DNA of 64,000 nucleotides. It comes from Silene latifolia. Its lineage: Eukaryota > Streptophyta > Magnoliopsida > Caryophyllales > Caryophyllaceae. The notes below the pieces were generated by a model. The model was not told the DNA's origin, did no database searches, and worked only from the letters and a program-made list of their open reading frames with translations. Below are positions 45,223 to 55,500 of this stretch, one piece after another. Location: NCBI RefSeq assembly GCF_048544455.1, contig NC_133528.1, forward strand, positions 52,109,814-52,173,813, in the 5' to 3' direction. The position numbers and the translations under genes were made by a program. Positions within the stretch are counted from its first letter, which is position 1; the number at the start of each line of letters is the position of its first letter.

Positions 45223-46079
45223 TACTCCGAAATAATAACAATTTTAAAACTCGTTTTTGAACCATTTCAAAATACACGGTTTGCGTCGACATAATGGCCG
45301 TTTCAATTTCCGAAACCTCGATTTCGAAAAACGCCTTTGAAAATAACGCACCGTTTTCTGAGCCATTGCAACCCCCCGATTATTTCAAACCCGCCTTCCG
45401 AAAATGACCTCAACCTTTTTCGAAAGTCAACCTCAAGCAAATCTTGCTTTTTGAAAATTTCTATTTTCGAAAATCCTTTTTAAATAATGACATCGAACAT
45501 ATCACCAACTTCCGATTCCGATTCACCCAGGAGTCGATTAGAGTCCAGTCGATTTCAAGTCAAGTCGTCTAGATAACGTCGAGTCTCTGCCGAAGTTAGT
45601 ACCTACCTTCTGGTCTAGGTCGTGTCGCCTAATTGTCGAGACATCTTCAATGGTGTTAGGAGAGTCAAAAACTCTCGGGTATTAAACCCGCCTTTCCCCT
45701 ACATTACGGGTCAAAAGTCAAGTTTGTGTACGCGTCTCGTCCAACGGCGTCACTCCATCGACAAACCTCCACATCTCGCCAGAAGTCGTCTGTCTAGGCA
45801 TCACTATGCCAAAGTCGGCACTCGAGTCTAAATTCAATGTCTTGCACCCAGAGTTCAAACACAAGAGGTCATTCACGATCTTTAATGAACTCGTACCTAG
45901 TCACACCGTCGCGTCTCCACAACAAAACTGCCTTTTGTACATATGTGTCGTACTTGCTCTTGTTTGTGCAATCCCTTCCCAAGACAAGTTATACGCCTAT
46001 CGTTATGTCAAATAGGAAACCCTTGGGTGCCATCAATCGCCAACCAGAAACTCAATAAGCTGATCAATCTGCACCCGCC

Positions 46080-46369
46080 ATGACTTCTGCCGAAACCAAC
46101 AACATGGTCCTTCGACTCCTAGCTACCGTGGAAAACTTGAGCACTCGTCTCTCCCAAGTTGAGGACAAAATGATAACCGGGAATTTTCCTTCTTCAGATA
46201 TTGAGCAAAGGGTTAAGCTCCTTGAAGGCCGACTACTTGCCAACGACAAAACCAACCCTAGTTAGAAGGCTACCAAAACCACTGAAGCCAATTCCCTAGG
46301 TGCTCCACCAACCAAAACCAGACGACCTCATGGGTCCTTCCCTAATTTGGGTATGCCTTATGCCACAGC
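46080..46369 (+). pseudogene. Tat/Ogre-like Gag N-terminal fragment (element D), left of G
   Basis: The ORF opens at ATG 46080 (MTSAETNNMVLRLLATVE) with a coiled-coil Leu-rich segment resembling the first 95 residues of the element E protein. It stops at TAG 46263-46265. The frame can be followed, by similarity to residues 319-330 of E, to the insertion point of element G at 46369. The capsid domain present in E (residues about 119-280) is missing. Confidence 0.65.
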
Positions 46370-47663
46370 TGTAACACCCCCATATACCAAGGAGCCTTAA
46401 CAAGACCTTCCCCAGCAGATAAGGGCGTTACCATCTTGGTTGCCCGAGAAATAGTAATAATCAAACGTCGATAAGAGAACAATTATGTTTAATTATAAGT
46501 GATTAACCAAAATAAAAGATACAACTCGTGACATCTATCAACTACGTGCAACTATCTCTGCCATGACTCTTGGTAGACTCGTCCCTCCAAGCACCCAGCT
46601 ATGATCCAGATATCCACCTGCTAAGACCGACTGCTCACTATTGTGGATCACGGCAGACACAACACAAGAACAAAACACAACAACACCACACAAGGTCATT
46701 AACTAAAGGACCACTCAAAGCCAGACACAACAAGCATACACAGATCACCTTCTCCAATCACCCACACTCCTCTGACTGCCCGAAGGTCCAATCCTGCCAG
46801 ATTACCAATCACAACCATTAATCCCTGCCGCCAGTGGGGGACCGCAGCCGTACCCACCAAATCCCAGCTCATCAATCCGGAGCGAAAACCCATGTTTCTT
46901 AATGTGCACATCCCCTCTTGTGGCGGGTTCCACAGAGGGCGAATCAAGGGCGTGAAGCCACTCCCGTAAGTTACACCACTCAGCCGAGTATGTGCCTGGC
47001 GAACCAGAGAGAAGCAACAACTAATAACTACAACCAATCTACACTACCAAACATAACACCAAACACAACCAGATTCTATAAACAATATACTATACAACCA
47101 ATAGTACTGAATAGGAAAACCTATCTCTAGCAAACCGTAGCGATTCCGCAAACGACCATAAGACGACAAGCAACCACCAGAACCACCTATAACAAACAGT
47201 ATGACCATCTATTACCACTGCCACCATCACAAACGAAACCAAGAAAGACGATGATGATGATGACAACATACCTGTACATAGTATTCCGACGACAAGACCG
47301 CTACCCGAGTCATGCTTCCCATCCCCATGGTGTCTCCACTCTCAAAATCTCCAAAAGGGTGGATATAGGTGAAGGGATAGAGAGGTGACGGCAGCTAGGT
47401 TTAGGAGAAAAAGAAAAGAAATGATTTGGGTTCCACAATATCACGATTTATATTTCCCCGCTGAACTCTCGTAGCTCGATCGAGTATGTAACTTACTCGA
47501 TCGAGTGGCCTCTACTCGTCGAGTAGCCTTCGCTAGATCGAGCCTCCTGAACTCAAAGGGTTACTATGTCACAAGGTCAACTCGTAATGTTTCCGAAGGT
47601 CTAGGCAGGTGTCTAAGGTCAGTCAACGACGGTCAACGGGTCTCTAAAAGGACGAGTATTACA
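46370..47663 (-). repeat. 3' LTR of element G
   Basis: Next to the polypurine tract. It holds a CTCGATCGAG array at 47474-47544 and, 20 bp further in the sense direction, TATAAAT (47447-47453, minus strand). Confidence 0.9.
47474..47544 (-). repeat. CTCGATCGAG palindrome array in the G LTR
   Basis: Two full and two decayed copies, with the equivalent array of the other LTR at 53778-53870 (three full, two decayed). The core is that of element F, although the two elements have different termini and primers. Confidence 0.85.
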
Positions 47664-47701
47664 GTCTTCCCCCCTTAAAAAGAACTTTGTCCCCGAAGTT
47701 C
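47664..47701 (-). promoter_or_regulatory. Polypurine tract with adjacent hairpin (element G)
   Basis: Minus strand: GAACTTCG, loop GGGA, CAAAGTTC, then TTTTTAAGGGGGGAAGAC next to the 3' LTR. One G.U-type position is in the stem. Confidence 0.85.
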
Positions 47702-48354
47702 AACTCATCATCTCCCAACGACACAAGGTGAAACGTGAACTAACACAACTAAAAACCATCCACCCCGATAAGGACAAGCACAACCGTTCTTATATACCAC
47801 CCATCCATGTACGCCCACCACTCATCATCATCATCTACCTCAGTATCACATCATCAAATACGACCTCCTATCGAGTCATCAAACATGCATTATACGCGAG
47901 AACACACTAACACAAACCGTTACTTCCACTTACTAACCGCATTTTATCATTGCACGATTTCATACACCATACACATCATACTCATCTGATACAACTATCC
48001 TATTTTACCCGTCTAACAATTAATCATCAATAACAATTAGTTACTAATCGCTAAAGTATAGCAATCCAAAGTATAGCCAATCATCGGTGAAAGTATACAA
48101 CAATAGATTAATATTCATTTAAACCATTTCCATAACATTAATATTACTCAACAATGTAACAATTCAAATTACTACAAATTTCACCTAACATCACAATACG
48201 TGCATTACCTTCACATAACCAAAGTTTAATCTTTAAGCAAACAAAGTGGTTAAGCAACTCGGAATGGAGTACAACAATATGATGAATTTTACCAACAATT
48301 ACTCAAAATGTGATATGTTTGTCATAACTTGTCATTTTCTCATGCGACATTACT

Positions 48355-48390
48355 CTTCCCCACTTAAATGGAACTTCGTCCCCGAAGTTC
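48355..48390 (-). promoter_or_regulatory. Second hairpin plus polypurine module (element G)
   Basis: Minus strand: GAACTTCG, loop GGGA, CGAAGTTC (perfect 8-bp stem), then CATTTAAGTGGGGAAG. A near-copy of the functional-position module at 47664-47701, 690 bp inside it. Confidence 0.75.
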
Positions 48391-48888
48391 ACCTTCAAGA
48401 CGAACTACAAACATTACATGAAATTATAACTCTACTCAATCTTGACATTACGATATAATTCTATCATACGTTGAGACCAACAACTATTATGATACCACAT
48501 TCACATTACTTAAATAAAATGTATACATGTTAATATATATTAGACATAGATAACAACAAATAAGTAAGTGAAATGTACCGCCACCCAATTATTATACATG
48601 AACACCGAGAAATTCCTTAAGTGACATCACCAAATCATGTGTACTCGACATAACCATCTGTAAACTTATGACCACAATAATATACTATAACCACCGTGTA
48701 GAATAGTACGTCCAGCAATTCAATTAAACACCCCTGTTAAAAAGTAATAAAGACTGTATTGACCTTGTATGAACTACACTTGACGCACGGGGACGTTATT
48801 ATTAACATGACAAAGAAACCTATTATCAACAAAGTATGTATGCATGATGACCATCAACATTTTAGAACGAGATAACCGATAATAGGGG

Positions 48889-49018
48889 CACTCGATCGAG
48901 TTAGGAAACCTCTCGATCGAGTTCAACAACTACTCGATCGAGTATGTCGAGTCCAGTAAGCATTGCAGAATCCCATACGCAGTTACTCGATCGAGTTTGG
49001 TGCACTTGATCGAGTAAC
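48889..49018 (-). repeat. CTCGATCGAG palindrome array downstream of the G ORF
   Basis: Four full copies and one with a single change, in the spacer after the ORF in the sense of the element. Confidence 0.85.
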
Positions 49019-49246
49019 TACAGGTCAAGTTACTTCGAGAAAACACGTTGCCATTCTAAGAAACATAACCATCGCCGGAGTTTTCATCTCCGGCACTATC
49101 TACCTGCATATTAAGTTTCGAAATTCAACAAAATACGACCTTATGGCCAAGTACACACCAAAGTATATCCAATTACCAAGAAAACATGTAACAACTAACT
49201 AAAAATCCATGGAAACGAATGTAAAACAACAATAAACAACATCACT

Positions 49247-50806
49247 CTAAACCCGGCTCCTCCAACTCCTCATCTCCGTCTCCTCCTGCGGATGTGCCGG
49301 CTCCAGCTGTGCCCTCGCCTGCGGTAGCTCACGTAGCTGGGTCTCCACCTGCTCGCCATGGCGCCAAAAACTTAAAGGATAACTCCTAGGCTTCCCCCAT
49401 GTAGCCGGATCTACTCCATAAGAGTGGAAGACTCCACTATCATCCCCGACACCCCTCCACGAAACTGGTTGGGCCAGGTTGGTCCCAATTCCCTGCACAT
49501 GTGTCATCTCATATAGCTTCCGGAGCACCAAGGTGTTGGACACCCTCTCAGTGAGCTCACTCACCTGCATCGCGGGACTGCTGGAGGAAGGGTAACTCGG
49601 GTACTAGTACTATGGAGGCATGGGCTGCACCGGCTGAGTCTCGCCAACCATCTCTCTCACCCATCTAGAACTCCTCCCCACTCTAGGTAGCTGGTCCTCA
49701 GGTCTAGCATGGTCCCCCTTGGTCGACTTCTGCATCACCTCTAAAAGACCATCATCTATGAGGTTGTACTGCCGGGTAGGGGCAGCCTGATCGTCATTGG
49801 AGTACGATGCAACCACCGTCGCTGTCAAAGGCTCAGTCACAGGGAGATGATCTGGGTCAGGTAGCCTCATCCAACTCATACCCCACACTCTCCAATCTAA
49901 CCAACCACCCTCCAAAGTCCTCAACCATTTCTGGTCGATGAAATAATCTCTATCCAAGGTGGGCACAACCGAGACCATAGGCGTGAGGGCCAAAGAGGCC
50001 TCAAAGGTAGTCAATCGCGTGGCAATATCACCACAACTCAAGTAACGAGTCGAAGAGGTGGCCATCAAGGCCAAGTTAGCACAAACGATGGCTGAGGCGC
50101 TAAAGGAGACTCTCTGTGCTCGGGTGGGGTTCAGATAGGTGACCAACAACATAACCTCATGTGAGTTTAACTTACTCACATCATTCCTATCGTACAACAA
50201 ACAGGTCAAGGCTCGGAGGAAGATCTTCAAAGTGACATGTTGAACATTATTAATCAACATGTTACTCGAAGTAGGGGCAGACATACCAGTGAAACAGAGC
50301 ATGTAACTGCTAGCCCCACACTCAGTCGAGATGTCTCTAAGAAATCCCTTCTCAGGTCGAGCAAGTCCAAGGTGAGAAGCAAACTGGTCCATGGTCAAGA
50401 GAAAGCTGGTGTTCATAAGACAGAACTCTACGGTCTTAGCTACCGCATCATAAGAAAAAGAGCTCATAAACTCCAAAGTCAAAAAAGGGTAAGAGTGCTT
50501 CCTAAGATGGTAAAACCTCGCCAAACCCAAGATCTTAAAGATATGCCTCACGTCTACCTCTATTTTCAGGTCCTCAAGGATGGTAGTGTCGATACATCTA
50601 GTGGGTTTTATACGGCGCTTCTGCAACTCAACAAAGGCATCTCTTTGCTTAAAGTCAGCAAAGACAATGGTAGGATACTCCGGAACTGGTGGGACAGTAG
50701 GTCCCTGACTCCCCTCTCCCACTTCAGGCTCAGAGGCCCTCGACCTTTTACTTTGACGGGTCCCAGCTGCGGCTCTTGGCATCTGTTTCAACATGTTTTT
50801 AGCCAC
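49247..50806 (-). pseudogene. ATHILA ORF-1 family protein of element G
   Basis: The minus-strand frame from ATG 50806 is open for 398 codons to a TAG at 49610-49612. It then continues in the same frame, after a second TAG, to 49247 (107 further codons from ATG 49570). The family core is recognisable: YPTIVFADFKQRDAF near residue 44, YPFLTLEFMSSFSYD near residue 106 and LTMDQFASHLGLARP near residue 135, matching the proteins at 1960 and 25134. The N-terminus is basic (MAKNMLKQMPRAAAG) without an ARTK start. The two TAG codons are separated by one Tyr codon, so either the protein ends at 49610 or it is a pseudogene of about 510 residues, close to the length of the B protein. Confidence 0.75.
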
Positions 50807-52679
50807 ACCAAACGGATACTTACTTGATCAAAAAGAACTTTTCAAAGTATACTCATGGATAGGGAACAACAATTTATGTAGCTCTTATAAGAAAACCAAA
50901 GATTTTCCAAAACATGTTACTCCCATATTTCATAAAAGACAGTTTCATGGTTTTCAAAACACAAAACTTTTACCATAACTAGAAAAGTTGGGGTCTTAAT
51001 ACCTCAAGAATAGCTTCACAAAAGATCATTATCATAAAGATTTGGGGCAAAATTCAGTTTGGGGCAGTTTTAAGACGGAGTTTTAAGACAAAATTTTGGG
51101 TGAAATTAGTCAAAATCAACACCAAACATGATACCAACAACATACATTACTCTATTTTCCTCTTTAGATACTCAAAAGATAAACAAAAATCCAATTTGTA
51201 ACCCAAACCCTAGAAATTTCGGTCCAACTATACCCACAAATCGGTTTGATTTTGCAGCTTCTAGCATCAATAATCAACAAATTAAATCAATTTTATCAAA
51301 ATACCACAACTATAAACAAAATCCATGAGTATAAATCGAATTTTTCAGAATATTAACACTTTTATATGCTACTAATTGATTAAAAACAAAGGAAGGGAGT
51401 AACAATCTTACCTTGATTGATTTGCAAAAGGGTTGAATGAATTAGCAAGAAAATTTCAAGAGGATTAAGCACAATCTACACCAAGAACTTGAGAGAAAAG
51501 TGACTTTTAGAGGTTTTAGGGTTGAAGTATGTAGAAGAAATAAGAAGAATGAATGAAATAAAAGTTATGTATCCCGTCCAAATACGGGTACTGTAGCAAC
51601 CTACTCGATCGAGTGACTCGGTTACTCGATCGAGTGGCCTCTACTCGATCGAGTTGGAGCTGCTCGATCGAGTTCCCGCTGGCAGTTCCAACGATTTCGA
51701 TCTAACAACCCAACTACTAGATCGAGTAAGGTCGACTCGGTCGTGTAGGCACTCGTACTCGGTCGAATAAGGTTAGTAACAAGGTCAAAGGTGACGAATT
51801 CGGTTAACGGTTCCTGCAAAACAACAACTCGTTCCGAGTCCAAGGTGTATTTGGAATTTGTCACTGATTATTCCATCCAATTACTATCCGTTAGTACTAA
51901 CTCAAATACAACACAACTATCCCATCCGAACATTGCACATATTACTCCATCCTATACCAACATTTACAAAGTAATTCAACTATGACTTGCTTCAACTCAC
52001 ATGAGCATATATAACACGCATTATTCTACTTTCACTTACGCATATTCAAATTCAATCGTCTAACATGTGATTATACTATATTAAGCATTCCATTCGGCAA
52101 TTTAGCTACCCCTTACTACTCATATCTGCTCTAGGTTTTAACATATCACAACAACAATATCAAAACTATCCGACAACCACAAGATAACTCACATAATTAT
52201 GCCTATTCACAAGGGTATGCAACAAGATTCATCCATTAAATTCCACAATGTTACATGACAATTAATACTAACTAAAGCACATATGAAGATTCACAACCCG
52301 TTATCACAATCACGTTATCATATGTTCGTATGCAACTCTCAACACATCCACCATTCCTGTTATATACACACACATTCCCAGCGATTCACAACACTTACAC
52401 GATCTATCACTACTACTTGCACGCACCAGACATTACCACAGACTCACACACAACTATATCCATTCTATATACCACACACAACTATAAACACACAATTCCC
52501 GACTCAATATTCCCATTCGAAGTGGCTGGCCTAAGCATATTGGGGCCATGATTTTGGAATGAGGGCGCCTTCTCACCCAAAATCAAGCAACTGCTGGGGC
52601 TCCCAACATACATACACCAGGTTCATTTAATTAGACTCACTACGTTCATTAGGCTCATTAGTTACATTCCAAAATCTTC
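50807..52679 (-). other. Leader region of element G
   Basis: Non-coding between primer site and ORF, AT-rich, with a palindrome array at 51602-51770. The short open frames on both strands show no domain. Confidence 0.6.
51602..51770 (-). repeat. CTCGATCGAG palindrome array upstream of the G ORF
   Basis: Four full copies and three decayed ones (CTAGATCGAG, CTCGGTCG). It sits upstream of the ATHILA ORF-1 gene in the sense of the element, as the CGCTCG or CGCCCG arrays do in elements 1, B and C. Confidence 0.85.
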
Positions 52680-52691
52680 GCTCTCATACCT
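52680..52691 (-). other. Degenerate primer-binding site, iMet-like (element G)
   Basis: Minus strand AGGTATGAGAGC, 10 of 12 bases like the iMet complement TGGTATCAGAGC, three bases inside the 5' LTR. Confidence 0.5.
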
Positions 52692-52694
52692 CTT

Positions 52695-53989
52695 TGTAAC
52701 ACCCACATCTACCAAGGAGCCTTAACAAGACCTTCCCCAGCAGATAACAGCGTTACCATCTCGGTTGCCCGATGAATAGTAATAATCAAATGTCGATAAG
52801 AGAACAATTATGTATAATTTTAAGTGATTAACCAAAATAAAAGATAAAACACATGACATCTACCAACTATGTGCAACTATCTCTGCCATGACTCGTGGTA
52901 GAGTCGTCCCTCCAAGCACCCAGCTATGATTTAGATATCCACCTGCTGGATCACGGCAGACACAACACAAGAAGAAAACACAACAACACCACACAAGGTT
53001 AGTAACTGAAGGAACACTTAAAGCCAGACACAACAAGCATACACACATCACCTTCTCCAATCACCCACACTCCTCTGACTGCCCGAAGGTCCAGTCCTGC
53101 CAAATTACCAATCGCAACAAGTAATCCACGCCGCCAGTGAGGGACCGCAGCCGTACCCACCAAATCCGCGCTCATCAATCCCGAGCGAAAACCCATGTTC
53201 CTTAATGTGTACATCCCCTCCTGTGGCGGGTTCCACAGAAGGCAAATCAAGGGCGTGAAGCCACTCCCGCAAGTGACTCCACTCAGCCGAGGATGCGCCT
53301 CGCGAACCAGAGACAAGTAAACAACAACCAACTACAACCAATCCACACTACCAAACATAACACCAAACCCAACCAGATTCTATAACCAATATACTATACA
53401 ACCAACTGTACTGAGTAGGAAAACCTAGCTCTAGCAAACCGCAACGATTCCGCAAACGACCATAAGACGACAAACAACCACCATAACCACCTATAACAAA
53501 CAGTATGACCATCTATTACCACTGCCACAATCACAAACGAAACCAAGAAAGACGATGATGATGATAACAACATACCTGTACATAACATTCCGGCGACAAG
53601 ACCGCTACCCGACTCATGCTTTTCATCCCCATGGTGTCTCCACTCTCAAAAGCTCCAAAAGGGTGGATATAGGTGAAGGGATAGAGACGTGACGACAAAT
53701 AGGTTTAAGAGAAAAGGAAATGAAATGATTTGGATTCCACGATATCACGATTTATATTTCCCCGCTGAACTCTCGTAACTCGATCGAGTATGTAACTTAC
53801 TCGATCGAGTGGCCTCTACTCCATCGAGTAACTGAGCTACTCGATCGAGTAGCCTCCGCTAGATCGAGCCTCCTGAACTCAAAGGGTTACTACGTTACAA
53901 GGTTAACTCGTAAGGTTTCCGAAGGTCCGGGCAGGTGTCTAAGGTCAGTCAACGACGGTCAATGGGTCCCTAAAAGGACGAGTATTACA
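52695..53989 (-). repeat. 5' LTR of element G
   Basis: 1295 bp, starting TGTAACACCC, ending GAGTATTACA, followed by the target duplication ACAGC. TATAAAT (minus) is at 53750-53756, just downstream of the palindrome array at 53778-53870 in the sense of the element. Confidence 0.9.
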
Positions 53990-53994
53990 ACAGC

Positions 53995-55470
53995 CTTGGA
54001 AAGGCGCTAATCTCCCAAGGAAAGCTCAAACCAATAGTTAAAACTCCAGACCCTCTACCTTACAAGTGAGGACGTAGATGGGACGAAAACCTGTTTTGTC
54101 AATATCGCCAAGGTCGCAGACGTAACACTGAAATGTGTCTCCCAGCCCCCTAAAAGGTGCCATACTTGATATGATCGAAAAGGGAAAGTTACCACTACCT
54201 CCCTCAGCAAACGGCAAGAACATCCATCCTGAAAACCCTATTGAATACAGTCAGGAATCTTGCCTAGACTGCTCTCACCTCATTTCTCCTGACAATGTGA
54301 AAATTCATGCAACTGTTGAGGATGGCATACAAAGCGCTATAATAATGCTCTCCATCACCATCAACAACAAATTCTCAAAGTTGCAAGTGGCTATCGATGA
54401 TTTGAACACCCGGATAGCTAATTTGGAGAAAAGGTTGGGTAATACCGAAAATGAACCTGATCGCCAAAGAGAAGACCAACCCTCCATTCACCAACCAACA
54501 GTTGTTGAAAATGAGGAATCATCTAATGGTTCGCACACCCATGAACCCATCAACAAAGAACATGAAATTACCTCACCAAAATCTCCTTGAAAACACAAAG
54601 CAACATCTCAAAAACTTCCCATTGACAACGACAAAATCCTGTTTCCGCTCAAGGTTGATAAAAACATAACTCACAAAAACATCCCAAAAAACACCAATGT
54701 TGGAACTATGGGAAAACAGCAAGGGGGTATTCACAGATATGGTAATAGCATATGGCACCGTTCTAGAGATACTTGCTTCAGAAGAATTACTGCAACCCAT
54801 TGGTTCGACTCAGGACAAACCTGAACAAAAAGGAAACCGTTTCTGGAACGAAAATGCCTATTGCCAATACCATCAAGGCCAGGGCCATGACACTGAAGCC
54901 TGCTTCAAACTCAAGAATGCCATTCAAGATATAATTGAAGCTGGCAAAATCATAATTGCACCTCTTAGTCAAGACGATCCTCCTGAATGTCTTAAGCCAA
55001 ACGACAAGATTGAACGTTCTCAAAGGACATTAACCACCCTTAACACAACTTATGCCGCAGGTCTTCAAAAGCTTGTGACTGAAGGGAAGCTACAACCAAT
55101 CGGGCCCACTCTAGACCCGCCTGAATGCAGGAAAACCCGTTTCTGGCACGGCAGTACCTATTGCCAGTATCATCAAGGAAAAGGTCATGACACTGAAACA
55201 TGCTTCAAATTGAAACATTCCATTCAAGATATGATCGACAACCATCATCTGATGGCTTAATCCCTAGGCCAACAAAGTGATGAAGACAACCCTAATGAAC
55301 ATCTCTTTCTGCAAGGAGATGAAAGCCTCATGGACTATTGTGCTCATATCGTCCCAAAGAACGAGAGTGAAGTGCTCAAGTGGGTCAATGCTCAAGACCA
55401 AACATTCAAGCCGCTGGATGCTGCGAAGGAGACCTTCGAGGAGGAAAGTGATGATTAGGAGACCGTATCT
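53995..55470 (+). pseudogene. Tat/Ogre-like Gag with triplicated zinc-knuckle module (element D), right of G
   Basis: Broken reading frames continue Gag after element G. Three copies of a module of about 100 residues occur, each with a Leu-rich lead, GKLQPIG-like text and a CX2HX4HX4C knuckle. The first (54097-54138) has Arg in place of both His. The second (54862-54903) and third (55162-55203) are intact, with the pattern CQYHQGQGHDTEAC and CQYHQGKGHDTETC. Between them lies a segment read at 54135-54590 with LDCSHLISP, as in element E. A TAA at 55258-55260 is followed in frame by an acidic tail to 55458, and further to a Glu-Ser repeat stop at 55500. Element E has only one knuckle. No protease follows, so this is a Gag-only element. 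Confidence 0.7.
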
Positions 55471-55500
55471 ACGATTGAGTCCGAGTCCGAGTCCGAGTCT

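Larger units (their letters stand above)
43576..46079 (+). other. Leader of element D with tandem-repeat blocks
   Basis: Non-coding up to the Gag start at 46080. It contains the repeat blocks listed separately (44028-44832 and 44872-45222). The short frames here follow the repeat periodicity and are not genes. Confidence 0.6.
47702..49246 (-). other. Non-coding 3' region of element G
   Basis: No gene. It includes a second copy of the hairpin plus polypurine-type module at 48355-48390 and a palindrome array at 48889-49018. Confidence 0.6.
46370..53989 (-). mobile_element. Element G: LTR retrotransposon with TGTAACACCC termini, minus strand, carrying an ATHILA ORF-1 gene
   Basis: LTRs at 46370-47663 (1294 bp) and 52695-53989 (1295 bp), both TGTAACACCC to GAGTATTACA, with target duplication ACAGC (46365-46369 and 53990-53994). 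The polypurine tract (47664-47682) and a degenerate iMet primer site (52680-52691) set the orientation as minus. The interior codes for an ATHILA ORF-1 family protein only. Terminal sequence and primer suggest a chromovirus-like origin, but that is inference. LTR divergence, with some small indels, is clearly higher than in element F. Confidence 0.9.

Noticed and set aside
46570..47130. Several short ORFs on both strands in the LTRs of element G
   Set aside because: They overlap each other on opposite strands, differ between the two LTRs, and carry no recognisable domain.
49595..49620. TAG-Tyr-TAG in element G as regulated termination
   Set aside because: Two close stops in an old element with diverged LTRs are more simply decay. 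No structure or relative supports regulation.
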